Shown: piece by piece, positions 1-8,633 of the stretch | Numbering within the stretch: position 1 is the first letter of the stretch | Layout of the letters: every line of letters begins with the position of its first letter | Translations under genes and position numbers: made by a program | Notes under the pieces: generated by a model | Databases searched by the model: none | Told to the model about the DNA's origin: nothing | Seen by the model: the letters and a program-made list of their open reading frames with translations, nothing else | Source of the DNA: Humisphaera borealis | Lineage (GTDB): Bacteria > Planctomycetota > Phycisphaerae > Tepidisphaerales > Tepidisphaeraceae | Length of the DNA stretch: 64,000 bases | Assembly: GCF_015169395.1 (NCBI RefSeq) | Contig: NZ_CP063458.1 | Location: forward strand, 5,146,001 to 5,210,000 | Direction of reading: 5' to 3'

Positions 1-2
1 AG

Positions 3-833
3 GCGCGGCAGCTCTGGTTTCTTTACAACGACAACGAGTGCTCGCTGGCCGAGCTCAAACGCCCGCACGTTTTGGAAGTCCGAAAACCCGGGCGGTCGTG
101 GTTTTCGCTGCATCCGCTGGCCACCGCCGCCGCCGGGCTGATTCTGGGGGTTTTCTGCACTTCGGTCGTGCTCGCCTATGTTCTGCCGGCTGCCCAGCAG
201 ACGGTGCGGATTCTTGATGCTGGCTTTGAGGACATCCCCTCGCCGCAGGCCCTGGGGGTTCCCAGAAGCTGCGGCCAGTGGAGTGGCGATTCGGCAGAAA
301 TCGTTGGGGCACACCATGGCGTGACACCACACGGTGGGACAAAAATGTGGCGGTTTCTTCGCGCGGACAACACCCTGCCACCGGAGGCGCAAGCGAGCTA
401 CGTTGGCGAAGCGATCCATGTGATCGATCTGAAGCCGCTGCGGCGCGCGGACGTGAAGGCGGGAAGCCAGATCGAGATCAGCGCATGGTTCGCGGCGGGG
501 CCTACTGCATCCGACCACCGGTACCACTGGAACATCAAGGCAGCAGCGTTTGAGGGGAATGCTTCGGAGGCTCCGGAGCTTTGGGGGAAGTGGAATGAGA
601 CCAGTACCAGTCTCGCACAGCGCGAAGTGCCGGCAGAAAAGCCGGGGCAATGGCAGCAGCTGCGCGTAACGATGCTTCTGCCGCCGAATGCTGATTTCCT
701 TGTTTTTGAGTGCGCCGTGGTACAGCGGCTACCGCAGATCAATCTTGGCGTCGCGGAGTTTCCTGCACACTACGTCGATGACGTACGCGTGCGCGTTCTC
801 CCACCCACTCACAACACGCAGGCCGCCGAATGA
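3..833 (+). CDS. Membrane-anchored protein, C-terminal part (possible FecR-type anti-sigma partner); 5' end cut by window
   Basis: The frame is open from the window edge, so the true start lies upstream; 276 residues are visible. The first visible residues (ARQLWFLYNDNECSLAELK) resemble the cytoplasmic end of planctomycete anti-sigma/FecR-type proteins. One hydrophobic helix follows at about visible residues 40-62. The remaining ~210 residues are extracytoplasmic and look beta-rich, perhaps a jelly-roll or carbohydrate-binding-like domain; no catalytic motif is seen. The stop overlaps the start of the next gene by 4 bases (ATGA), so translation of the two is probably coupled. Such membrane proteins often sit between an ECF sigma gene and DUF1592/DUF1552 genes in planctomycetes. 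The family call is inference; the membrane anchor is well supported. Confidence 0.6.
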   Translation, partial: ARQLWFLYNDNECSLAELKRPHVLEVRKPGRSWFSLHPLATAAAGLILGVFCTSVVLAYVLPAAQQTVRILDAGFEDIPSPQALGVPRSCGQWSGDSAEIVGAHHGVTPHGGTKMWRFLRADNTLPPEAQASYVGEAIHVIDLKPLRRADVKAGSQIEISAWFAAGPTASDHRYHWNIKAAAFEGNASEAPELWGKWNETSTSLAQREVPAEKPGQWQQLRVTMLLPPNADFLVFECAVVQRLPQINLGVAEFPAHYVDDVRVRVLPPTHNTQAAE

Positions 834-3271
834 TTGCAACGCCGTCCACAATCCGTCGCCTCTTCGCCGCAGCTCTTTGCATCGGGATATCTTCCGCGGC
901 AACCGACGGTGTGCGCGAGTTTGCCGAAACGCATTGTTTCGATTGCCACGACAGCACCTCGCGCAAGGCGGGATTGGACCTCGAGAAGGTCGATCTCTCG
1001 CTGTCGGACAAGAAGAGTGCAATGCTGTGGGAGTCGGTGTTTCATCGCGTGGCCAGCGGAGAAATGCCGCCGAAGAACAAATCGCAGCCTGCGCCTGAGG
1101 CGCGTGCGGCGTTCCTGGCGGAGTTGGGGAAGGATCTGCGCAAGGCGTCGCTGGCAAGGCAGGAAAAGGAAGGGCGTGGGCCGGTGCGGCGGCTGACCCG
1201 TACCGAATACGAAACGACCGTGAATGATCTGCTCCATATCAGGACGGACCTGCGCTCGAGCTTCCCCGACGACGCGGTGACCGCCGGCTTCGATAAGGTC
1301 GGCGAAGGACTCACACTTTCGGCAGCGCACTTCGCGGCGTATCAGGAGGCGGCCGAGAAGGCGCTCAACCAGGCGATCATGCGCGGGGCGGTTCTCAACA
1401 CCGACAGTGACGGCGCCAAGGTCTTTGCTGCCCGGCCTAAAGAGTTCACCACGTTCGGCGGCTGGCTCGAAGGCAACACGATGGCGCTGGCATCGCGGTT
1501 CTTCTACCCCTACACGACCGTCCTGGGGGCCGAAGCACCGCGCAACGGACGCTATCGAATCACGTTTACCGCGCAGGCTCGCGGCAACGGCGGTCGGCCT
1601 ATGCCGGTGGCGATCGGGATTCTCGATAGCCAGACGGTCAGGCCCGACGCCCCGGAAACCAGCCTCTGGTTCGACGTCCCCGAGGATCGGCCCCGCACGG
1701 TCGCCGCGGAACTCGATCTGGAGTTCCGGCAGCACTTCCACCTCTTCGGACCTTCTTTGGTCCACAGAGACGTGTTCATGCCTCGCATGAAGAAGGAAGG
1801 GCGTTGGGACGGTCCCGTCCTGCTTCTGAGCCGCCTGAAGATTGAAGGGCCGCTGAAAGCCGACGGCACCATCGATCACTGGCCCGGAACGGGCTATCGC
1901 GAACTGTTCGACAACATCCCTGCCAAGCCGCTCTCGCAGATTACCGGCGTGCAACCGGAGAAGGGTAAGCCCGAACCGTGGTTCCCGGCCTCGGCGGCTC
2001 CGAAGGAAGATGCCGCACGGCTGCTGCGGCGGTTCCTGCCGAAGGCGTTTCGTCGTCCGGTGCCGGAGGATGTCGCCGCGGGCTACACCGCACGGGCTCA
2101 CGAGGCGATCGATCGGGGCGTGCCGTTCCATCGCGTCATGCTCGACAGCTACAAGGCAGTCCTCTGCTCGCCGCACTTTCTTCTGCTGGAGGAAAAGCCG
2201 GCTCCGCTCGGTGGTCCGGCACTCGCGAGCCGCCTTTCGTACTTTCTCTGGAACAGTGCGCCCGACGAAGTGCTGCTGGCGGCGGCGGTGAAAGGCGAAC
2301 TCGCCACGCGCGACGGCCGAGCGCGGCAGGTCGAGCGGATGCTCAACGATCGACGTGCCGAGCGGTTCGAACGCTCGTTTATCGATCAGTGGCTCGACCT
2401 GAAAAACCTTAACGCTACCTCGCCCGACGGCGTGTTGTACTCGGAGATCACCCCTTCGATGGTGGTGGCGGCGGAACTGGAGACGCGGCGGTTCTTCCAT
2501 GACCTGCTCGCTGAGAATCGCAGTGCATTGGAGTCGATCCAGAGCGACTGGACCTATTCGAACGAGTTGCTGAGCGCGCTTTACGATCTGCCCGATGTCG
2601 CAGGCTACGAGATGCGCAGGGTGCCGCTTACGCCACAGAGCCGGCGGGGCGGATTTCTTACCCAGGCGAGCGTTTTGAAGGTGACCGCCGACGGTGCCCA
2701 TACTTCGCCCATCATCCGGGGCAAATGGGTGAATGAGCGTATCCTCGGCGTCGTCCCGCCGAAGCCGCCGGAGGACGTGCCGAAGATTGAGCCCGACATT
2801 CGCGGGGCGACGACCATCCGAGAACAGCTTGCCAAGCATCGCAGCACGCCCGCGTGCATGAGCTGCCATACTGTCATCGATCCTCCGGGCTTCGCGCTGG
2901 AAACGTTCGATGTGATGGGCGGCTGGCGTGACTACTACCGGATGCCCTCACACACCGGTGCGGTCATCGAACTGAAGCGATTCGGCGGTCGACGCGTGCA
3001 TCGTGGCCCGGCGGTTGAAAGTGGTTACACCATGCCCGACGGCCGGGCCTTCGCCGACATCACAGCTTACAAAGCTCTGCTGCTTGAGGATAAGGAACGC
3101 ATCGTTTCCGCGTTCGCCGCGAACCTGCTTACTTATGCGACCGGTTCGCCGGTGCAGTTTGCCGACCGCGACGATCTCGCGGCCATCGTTGCCGGTACCC
3201 GCGCGAACAACTTCGGCGTCCGGAGTCTCATCCACGCCGTCGTGCAATCCCGCCCCTTCCTGCACAAATAA
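830..3271 (+). CDS. Planctomycete DUF1592/DUF1588/DUF1585 haem-containing secreted protein
   Basis: This 813-residue exported protein has a signal peptide at about residues 1-24 and a cytochrome-c-type motif CFDCH at 36-40. The domain order matches the planctomycete PSCyt1 - DUF1587 (near RRLTRTEYETTVNDLLHI, ~120-185) - DUF1595/DUF1592 (~430-560) - DUF1588 - DUF1585 family. A second CMSCH lies at 676-680 inside the DUF1588 region, followed by the family signature DPPGFALETFD. These proteins are found in many copies per genome in Planctomycetota, beside DUF1552 genes as here. They are thought to act outside the cytoplasm in polysaccharide or redox chemistry, but no reaction is established. Start ATG overlaps the upstream stop; the downstream DUF1552 gene begins one base after the stop. 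Confidence 0.93.
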   Translation: MIATPSTIRRLFAAALCIGISSAATDGVREFAETHCFDCHDSTSRKAGLDLEKVDLSLSDKKSAMLWESVFHRVASGEMPPKNKSQPAPEARAAFLAELGKDLRKASLARQEKEGRGPVRRLTRTEYETTVNDLLHIRTDLRSSFPDDAVTAGFDKVGEGLTLSAAHFAAYQEAAEKALNQAIMRGAVLNTDSDGAKVFAARPKEFTTFGGWLEGNTMALASRFFYPYTTVLGAEAPRNGRYRITFTAQARGNGGRPMPVAIGILDSQTVRPDAPETSLWFDVPEDRPRTVAAELDLEFRQHFHLFGPSLVHRDVFMPRMKKEGRWDGPVLLLSRLKIEGPLKADGTIDHWPGTGYRELFDNIPAKPLSQITGVQPEKGKPEPWFPASAAPKEDAARLLRRFLPKAFRRPVPEDVAAGYTARAHEAIDRGVPFHRVMLDSYKAVLCSPHFLLLEEKPAPLGGPALASRLSYFLWNSAPDEVLLAAAVKGELATRDGRARQVERMLNDRRAERFERSFIDQWLDLKNLNATSPDGVLYSEITPSMVVAAELETRRFFHDLLAENRSALESIQSDWTYSNELLSALYDLPDVAGYEMRRVPLTPQSRRGGFLTQASVLKVTADGAHTSPIIRGKWVNERILGVVPPKPPEDVPKIEPDIRGATTIREQLAKHRSTPACMSCHTVIDPPGFALETFDVMGGWRDYYRMPSHTGAVIELKRFGGRRVHRGPAVESGYTMPDGRAFADITAYKALLLEDKERIVSAFAANLLTYATGSPVQFADRDDLAAIVAGTRANNFGVRSLIHAVVQSRPFLHK

Positions 3272-3272
3272 C

Positions 3273-4553
3273 ATGTTCAACATCAACCTTCGCAAACCGA
3301 TCGATCGCCGCCGATTTCTTCGAGCAGGGGCGGTGTGTCTTGCGCTCCCGGCCCTGGAAGCGATGCTGCCCCGCGGCACCTGGGCCGCGGCATCGCCGCC
3401 ACCGAAGCGCCTCCTGCTGGTCGCACGCAATCTCGGCTTGCATGCGCCCTTCTTCTTTCCCGACAAGCCCGGCCTCGGCTACGAGAGCACCCGCTACCTG
3501 CGGCACCTCGAAGAACACCGCGGAAAGTTCACCGTGTTCTCGGGTGTCTCGCACCTGAAATACTTCAACCATCACAGCGAGCCCGGCCTGTTCACCGGCG
3601 TCAACTGGGACCGCATAAAGGAGCCAGCGAAAGAACATCACAACTCGATTTCGCTCGATCAGTACGCCGCGGAACGCATGGGCGGCGACACGCGCTATCG
3701 CAACCTGGTGATCGGACAGCCGGTGCAGTGGAATTTTTCCTGGACCGATCGAGGGGTACCCGTACCTACGGAAAAGAGTCCCACCGCAGTATTCCGGCAG
3801 CTGTTCACTGCCGGGAGCGCCGACGAGGTCGCCGGCGAGCTCCACCGGTTGCAGACCGGGCGAAGCATTCTGGATCAGGTCAATGCAGAAGCGAAGACGC
3901 TCAGCCGTACGCTCGGCCCGGAGGATCGCCAGCGGATTGAACTGATGTTCAGCTCCATCCGCGAGACCGAGCGGAGTTTAGTGCGCAGCGAGGCCTGGCT
4001 GAACAAGCCCAAGCCCCAAGTTGATTACCCCGTGCCCAGGATGGATCCCGATTCGAATCTTATCCGGGAGCGAGAAACACTCTGGCTCGACCTTTCACGG
4101 CTCGCGCTTCAGACCGATTCCACCCGCGTCATCCTCCTGACACTCGGCGACGCGGGCCGCGCCAAGCTCGACGGTCTTACGCTCGCCCACCACGATGCGT
4201 CACATCACGGCAAGGACGAGACGAAGATCGAGCAACTCGCACTGATCGAGGAGACGGAGCTCAAGCTCTTCAGCCAGTTCCTTGGCACGATGCAGCAGGT
4301 CCGGGAAGGTGAAGGCACGCTGTTCGATCACACCGTCATCCTCAACGCGACGAACCTCAGCAATGCTTCGGCGCATACCTGCGAGAATCTCCCCATCCTT
4401 CTTGCCGGAGGCGGTTTCAAGCACCAGGGCCACGTCCTCAAGGACCGCAAGGACAATTCGCCGCTCAGTAACCTCTACGTGCGAATCCTCCAGCAGCTCG
4501 GCGTAGAGACCCAGACGTTCGGAAGCAGCACTCGGGTGATGGATGACGTCTAA
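3273..4553 (+). CDS. DUF1552 Tat-exported protein
   Basis: The 426-residue product begins with a twin-arginine signal: RRRFLRAG at residues 12-19, then a hydrophobic stretch ending near AWA. The body matches DUF1552 proteins (early HAPFFFP segment, a conserved GVSHLKYFNHHSEPGLFTGV-type region, and the late HHDASHHGKDE and CENLPILLAGGGF segments). An upstream extension of the same frame is open, but the ATG one base after the preceding stop gives the signal peptide and is chosen. DUF1552 is the usual partner of DUF1592 proteins. Tat export suggests folding, possibly with a cofactor, before export. It is related in fold to DUF1501/sulfatase-like proteins; function is unproven. Confidence 0.92.
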   Translation: MFNINLRKPIDRRRFLRAGAVCLALPALEAMLPRGTWAAASPPPKRLLLVARNLGLHAPFFFPDKPGLGYESTRYLRHLEEHRGKFTVFSGVSHLKYFNHHSEPGLFTGVNWDRIKEPAKEHHNSISLDQYAAERMGGDTRYRNLVIGQPVQWNFSWTDRGVPVPTEKSPTAVFRQLFTAGSADEVAGELHRLQTGRSILDQVNAEAKTLSRTLGPEDRQRIELMFSSIRETERSLVRSEAWLNKPKPQVDYPVPRMDPDSNLIRERETLWLDLSRLALQTDSTRVILLTLGDAGRAKLDGLTLAHHDASHHGKDETKIEQLALIEETELKLFSQFLGTMQQVREGEGTLFDHTVILNATNLSNASAHTCENLPILLAGGGFKHQGHVLKDRKDNSPLSNLYVRILQQLGVETQTFGSSTRVMDDV

Positions 4554-4634
4554 GACCTTACTGTAACGTCGCAGGTGGCGAACGGCCGGCAGAGGTTCGG
4601 AAGTCCGCCGATCAGGTCGCATGTTTAAGGGTGT

Positions 4635-4670
4635 GTTGCATGGGCGAGCGTCTTCGCCGGCCCATGCAAC
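4635..4670. terminator. Hairpin between convergent genes (candidate bidirectional terminator)
   Basis: A perfect 11-bp inverted repeat (GTTGCATGGGC at 4635-4645, GCCCATGCAAC at 4660-4670) encloses a 14-base loop with three more inner pairs. It lies between the DUF1552 gene and the oppositely oriented PDZ gene, where a shared terminator is expected. There is no strong T-tract on either side. Confidence 0.45.
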
Positions 4671-4682
4671 GAGGAACCGGTG

Positions 4683-5726
4683 TCAGTTCTCGGGCGGCCG
4701 TTGCGGCTTTTCGCCTTCGGGCCTGGGTGTGTCGCTGCGTCGATCCCCTTCGGGACGCTGGCCATCCGGTCGGCGGTCACCCTCGCGGCGGTCCCCATCG
4801 CGACGGAATCCGCCACGCATCATCCCGGGTAACGACACGTTCTTCATGCGGTCGCGGACTTCCGGCGGGAGCTTGCTGCGCTGCTCTTCGGTGTCGATCG
4901 GACCGTTGAACAGCTCTTTGCCTTCCTTGTCCTTGGCGACCAGTGTCTGCTTCCCGTTCTCCATCCTGATCACCATTGAGACTGTACCGTCGTCCCAGGC
5001 GACCGTGCCGCTCTGGTTCAACAGCGGGAATGGCATCGCCTGGCCATCGGGCCGGGGGCCGTCGGGTCGCGGGAAGACGTTGATGAACGGCGGCTGCTGG
5101 CCCGGCTGACCGCCCTGGTTCCAGTTCATCAGGCGGTCTTCCAGAATCCGCGGCTCGACTCCCAGCCGAAGTTCGTCCAACGGCGGCAGGTCGCGCTCGA
5201 TGAGTTTGGCCGTCAGTTCCACGGGCTTGCCCGCCCGAATGACAGTGAGCTTGATCGAATCGCCGGCCTTCTGCGTTCGCACCAGGACCGCCAGTTGCTG
5301 CGGGTTGACCAACAACTGGTCGTTGAGCTTGTGGAGCAGATCGTGCTGCTTAAGTCCGGCGGCGGCGGCGGGGCTGTCAGGGGCGACGGTATCGACCACC
5401 AGGCCGACGCCGTTGGGCAACTCGACCTGGTGTCGCAGCGCTTTGGAAGCCGTCGAAGTCGAGACGCCGAGATACGCGGCCTTTTCCAACTCCGCCTTCA
5501 GGTCCAACTCGATCCGCATCGGCCGATCGATGCCTTGTCCCTGGCCTTGGGGCCTGCCGTCCTGTGGCATGCGGGGGTTGCGTGGTTGTTCGTCGGGAAC
5601 CCGGGGAGCCGGCCGCGGGTTCTCGGGGCGCTCGTCGCGGGCCGACTGCGCGCCGGCCGACGACACGAGGGCCGACCCGGTCAGACAGGCTGCGGCCAGA
5701 ACGGCGTTCAAGGCACTGCTTCGCAT
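4683..5726 (-). CDS. Secreted PDZ-domain protein
   Basis: This 347-residue protein has a signal peptide (residues 1-26, ending SSAGA-QS), a Pro/Arg-rich segment (27-70), and one PDZ domain at about 85-180 (GVGLVVDTVAPDSPAAAAGL, then KLNDQLL). A variable middle holds Gly/Gln/Pro-rich sequence, and the tail (~300-347) is built of RRDGDRREGDRRPDGQRPEG-type charged repeats. No protease catalytic triad is present, so it is a binding or scaffold protein rather than an HtrA protease. It is the last gene of a minus-strand run after an ECF sigma factor and an anti-sigma-like membrane protein, and may belong to that regulator's regulon, although a long hairpin separates it from the anti-sigma gene. Confidence 0.85.
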   Translation of the reverse strand: MRSSALNAVLAAACLTGSALVSSAGAQSARDERPENPRPAPRVPDEQPRNPRMPQDGRPQGQGQGIDRPMRIELDLKAELEKAAYLGVSTSTASKALRHQVELPNGVGLVVDTVAPDSPAAAAGLKQHDLLHKLNDQLLVNPQQLAVLVRTQKAGDSIKLTVIRAGKPVELTAKLIERDLPPLDELRLGVEPRILEDRLMNWNQGGQPGQQPPFINVFPRPDGPRPDGQAMPFPLLNQSGTVAWDDGTVSMVIRMENGKQTLVAKDKEGKELFNGPIDTEEQRSKLPPEVRDRMKNVSLPGMMRGGFRRDGDRREGDRRPDGQRPEGDRRSDTPRPEGEKPQRPPEN

Positions 5727-5820
5727 GAAAGCTCCTACAAAGATTTGGAACGGCTCTCCCGGGAAACCAGACGGGCGGAGGGGGCGGTTCTAACCGGAAT
5801 GGATGCGTTCGTGATAAATC

Positions 5821-5936
5821 ACGAATGACGAAAATCGAATGGCGAATGAAGCTCAAAACCCGAATGACCAATAGCACCTGCCAATTCGATCATTGGGATT
5901 TCGAGCTTCATTCGCCATTCGATTTTCGTCATTCGT
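5821..5936. repeat. 34-bp perfect inverted repeat, 48-base loop
   Basis: Arms 5821-5854 and 5903-5936 are exact reverse complements (first bases ACGAATGACGAAAATCGAAT). Pairing continues imperfectly into the loop around the AATGA words. The arms are made of GAATGACG/GAATGGCG-like words. The element fills the gap between the anti-sigma-like and PDZ genes. Confidence 0.95.
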
Positions 5937-5952
5937 CATTCAGGACTGTTAC

Positions 5953-6558
5953 TCAGTACGTGTCCAGCTCGAAGTGCTCGACGTCTTCTTTGGGCACAGT
6001 GACTTCCACCCAGGCGCCGCGGGCGGCGTCGTAGTAGCGCAAGTGTTCGACCTGCTGGTGACGCACCCGCCGCAGCGGCGTGCTGGCACCGCCGGGTGTG
6101 ACCGTGCCTTCGTCCCAGGTTTGGTTGTAGACGTAGCGAACCATGGGCTGGTTCGTCGTCGGTGAGAGGCGGCGATCCGTATCGGGGGTGGTTTGCTGGG
6201 TCGATGCGACTCTGCCGCTCGTGCCGCCCTCGGTATCGATTCCCGCCTTGGGCAGCAGCATCAGCGTCGCCAGCGAAGCGGCGACGGCGGTACCGATGAT
6301 GCCGGTCATCCAGCCGGCGGGGCGGTTCCAGAAGCTGACGTGGGGGCGGGCAAGCGAGCGACCATTGCTCGTCTGGCCGACTTCGGTGTCTGCATCGCCG
6401 ACCAGGCGCAGGGGCGCGATGCCGGGGCCGGAAGAATGGCGTTCCTCCGCGATCCGCTGCCGGAACGCAGCTTCGGCACGGCCGAGCTGGCCGTCCAGGC
6501 GCGCCGACAGGTGTCGCGTCAGCAGGCGGTCGAGGGTGTCATCGTCGATGGGAGCCAT
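5953..6558 (-). CDS. Single-pass membrane anti-sigma-like protein
   Basis: The 201-residue protein has a cytoplasmic N-terminus (DDDTLDRLLTRHLSARLDGQ, then a charged helix), one membrane helix at about residues 83-103 (GWMTGIIGTAVAASLATLML), and a ~95-residue extracytoplasmic part. It starts 49 bases downstream of an ECF sigma gene on the same strand. That position and topology are typical of anti-sigma factors, although no zinc-binding HxxxCxxC motif is visible. The C-terminus has two motifs rich in Val, Tyr and Glu (QVEHLRYYDAARGAWVEVTV). A role as sensor of the adjacent sigma factor is inferred from context. Confidence 0.7.
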   Translation of the reverse strand: MAPIDDDTLDRLLTRHLSARLDGQLGRAEAAFRQRIAEERHSSGPGIAPLRLVGDADTEVGQTSNGRSLARPHVSFWNRPAGWMTGIIGTAVAASLATLMLLPKAGIDTEGGTSGRVASTQQTTPDTDRRLSPTTNQPMVRYVYNQTWDEGTVTPGGASTPLRRVRHQQVEHLRYYDAARGAWVEVTVPKEDVEHFELDTY

Positions 6559-6607
6559 GGGTGAAAAGTAGTGAGTTAAACGTTGGGAACTGGGACATCT
6601 CGGTCAT

Positions 6608-7228
6608 TCACGCAGTCCTGGCACTTTCCTCCGCGAACGCCTGGTTGGTCAGCAGCGTTTGCTTCAACTGTTGGCGGGCGCGGCTCAGCCGCATATCGAC
6701 CGCTGTCGCATTCATTTCCACGATCTGGCCGATCTCCTTGCTCGACAGTCCCTGGAAATACCGCAGCACGACGATCGTGCGGCTGACGTCATCCAGTTCT
6801 TCGATCGCCTTGCCGAGCAGTTCTTCCTGCTCGCGTGATTCCAGCGAGCGGCTCGGGTCATCGGCCCAGTCCCGGCCGGCAAGCGTCGCCGACGCCGGGG
6901 CGGCGGCCTCGGGCGCCGAATCGAGCGGAGCCCTCGGAGCCAGCCGAGCCCGACGGCGCTGGTCAATCGCGCCGTTCCGCACGATGCCGCAAAGCCAGGT
7001 GCCGAAGCGACCCGGGTCTTTCAGGTCTTTGACCTTCTCCCAGGCCTTGGTGAATCCATCCTGCACGGCATCGCCGGCGGCATGGGGGTCGCCGAGGGTG
7101 CCGTAAGCGACTGAGAGTGCGACCCGCTCGAATCGCCCGATCAGCGCGGCGAAAGCGTCGGCGTCGCGCTCCTGGGCGCGGCGCACGAGGGTGATAATCG
7201 CTTCAGAGTCCTGGGGCAGGGGATCCAA
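6608..7228 (-). CDS. ECF-type RNA polymerase sigma factor
   Basis: This 206-residue sigma-70 family protein has region 2 at about residues 20-90 (DPGRFGTWLCGIVRNGAIDQ) and region 4 at about 145-195 (VVLRYFQGLSSKEIGQIVEM, then RLSRARQQLK). The linker between them is long and Ala/Pro-rich (~95-140). It lacks regions 1.1 and 3, as in extracytoplasmic-function sigma factors. It heads a minus-strand run with an anti-sigma-like gene 49 bases on. It is divergent from gcvT across a 307-base intergenic region. Confidence 0.93.
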   Translation of the reverse strand: MDPLPQDSEAIITLVRRAQERDADAFAALIGRFERVALSVAYGTLGDPHAAGDAVQDGFTKAWEKVKDLKDPGRFGTWLCGIVRNGAIDQRRRARLAPRAPLDSAPEAAAPASATLAGRDWADDPSRSLESREQEELLGKAIEELDDVSRTIVVLRYFQGLSSKEIGQIVEMNATAVDMRLSRARQQLKQTLLTNQAFAEESARTA

Positions 7229-7535
7229 GACGTCGCTCTCCCGGCTCGACCGCTAACCGTTACCTACGCGAGTCGCACTGACACCATAGACGGCCGAATC
7301 GCTCAATTCTAACCGTTCCTCGGACCGTTGTTTCGCGACTGATCGCTCAGGACCAATTTCAACGCGACGCGGTGTGGTCCGCGAAGAACAAGGCCACGTC
7401 GCAAACCCGCGGAATAGACGGACCGCCGGGTGTGATCGCTGTGAAGAGTATCGTTATAATAAGCACTTTCAGAACCTTCGTAGAGATCGTCCCCGAGCTT
7501 GACGCCCCCGCGTCTTGCCCATACCTTCAGAACTA
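7229..7535. other. Divergent intergenic region (sigma factor / gcvT)
   Basis: No gene is seen. It holds the likely promoters of the sigma operon (leftward) and gcvTHP (rightward). The word CTAACCGTT occurs twice (7253-7261 and 7309-7317), and a TATAAT box lies at 7455-7460. No glycine riboswitch could be recognised. Confidence 0.6.
7455..7460 (+). promoter_or_regulatory. Candidate -10 box of gcvT promoter
   Basis: A perfect TATAAT sits about 75 bases before the chosen gcvT start in otherwise GC-rich DNA. No convincing -35 hexamer lies 16-18 bases upstream. Confidence 0.35.
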
Positions 7536-8633
7536 ATGCTTAAGCGGACTCCCTTCCACGACTTCCATGTCGCTGCCGGCGCTCGTCTGGTCGATTTCGC
7601 CGGCTGGGAGATGCCGATCGTCTACAAGTCGATCGTTGACGAGCACAACCAGACCCGCAACTCGGGTTCCCTGTTTGACGTCTCGCACATGGGACGTCTG
7701 CAGTTTACCGGCCCTGATGCGACCAGGTTCCTCGACCTGATTCTCACCCGAAACATCCAAACGCAAAAGCTCGGTCAGTGCCGCTACAGCCTTGTCTGCA
7801 ATGAGGCCGGCGGCGTGCTGGACGATGTCATCGTCAGCAAAGACCTCAAGCACTGGGCGATGGTCTGTAATGCCAGCAACCGGGAAAAGCTGGTCAAACA
7901 TTTCCACGCGGTTCGCCATGATAAGTCGCTTGATTTCGACATGGCCGACGAGACCGAAAGCACGGCGATGGTCGCGATCCAGGGGCCGAAGGTCATCGAC
8001 CGCATCGCCGAGGTGCTGCCGGTCGACATTCGCGGTATGAAGCGCTACAGCTTCGTCAGCGAAGAGCTGTTCATGACGCCGTTCACCGTCTACCGATCGG
8101 GCTATACGGGTGAAGACGGCGTGGAGGTGGTCATCCCCGCGCGGGCGGCCACAATGGCGGTCAAGATGCTGACGGGCAGCCTCGACAAGCCCGATGCGAC
8201 GATTCGCGCCGCCGGCCTGGGTGCTCGCGATACACTGCGGCTGGAGGCGGGCATGCCGCTCTACGGTCATGAGCTGGGCGAACAGGGCGACCCGATCTCC
8301 GCCGGCCTCGGCTGGGCGGTCGACCTGACGAAAGACTTCATCGGCTCGACAGCGCTTAAGGCGATCGCCGCCGCCGGCCCGAAGCGAAAGCTGGTCGGCC
8401 TGGAACTGGAAGGCCGCCGAATCGCCCGTCAGGGAACGCCGATCGTGGACGACACCGGCAAACCCATTGGCGAGGTGACGAGCGGTACCTTCAGCCCGAC
8501 GCTGCAGAAGAGCATTGCCTTGGCGTACGTTGACGCAGGTAAGAGCGACATCGGCACGGCCGTGTCAGCCGACCTTAAGGGAACGCTGAACCCCGCGAAG
8601 GTGGTTCCGTCGCCGTTCTACAAGCGAACGTAG
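7536..8633 (+). CDS. gcvT: Glycine cleavage system T protein (aminomethyltransferase)
   Basis: The 365-residue product is full length for GcvT. It transfers the aminomethyl carbon from lipoylated H protein to tetrahydrofolate and releases ammonia. The N-terminus has the family sequence LKRTPFHDFHVAAGARLVDF, then GSLFDVSHMG, and later GYTGEDGVEV and LGARDTLRLEAGMPLYGHEL. The ATG at 7536 is chosen over an in-frame TTG at 7515 because it gives the canonical start of the family; neither has a clear ribosome binding site. The TAG stop lies inside the left arm of a repeat element (8630-8720). It is followed by gcvH and gcvP on the same strand, giving the order T-H-P. Confidence 0.97.
   Translation: MLKRTPFHDFHVAAGARLVDFAGWEMPIVYKSIVDEHNQTRNSGSLFDVSHMGRLQFTGPDATRFLDLILTRNIQTQKLGQCRYSLVCNEAGGVLDDVIVSKDLKHWAMVCNASNREKLVKHFHAVRHDKSLDFDMADETESTAMVAIQGPKVIDRIAEVLPVDIRGMKRYSFVSEELFMTPFTVYRSGYTGEDGVEVVIPARAATMAVKMLTGSLDKPDATIRAAGLGARDTLRLEAGMPLYGHELGEQGDPISAGLGWAVDLTKDFIGSTALKAIAAAGPKRKLVGLELEGRRIARQGTPIVDDTGKPIGEVTSGTFSPTLQKSIALAYVDAGKSDIGTAVSADLKGTLNPAKVVPSPFYKRT

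Noticed and set aside
809-2869. 686-codon minus-strand open frame opposite the DUF1592 gene
   Set aside because: It is a GC-driven antisense shadow: Arg/Gly/His-rich, no family features, and it lies wholly on a well-identified gene. The same applies to long antisense frames at 9975-11534, 13572-14597, 17263-18786, 22457-23842, 34060-36291, 37242-38537 and 49591-51276.
7270-7330. ECF-type promoter (GGAAC ... CGTCTA) before the sigma gene on the minus strand
   Set aside because: Both words are present, but about 22-23 bases separate them, too far for the usual 16-18.
7229-7535. Glycine riboswitch upstream of gcvT
   Set aside because: No recognisable aptamer core or tandem aptamer pattern could be found by eye.
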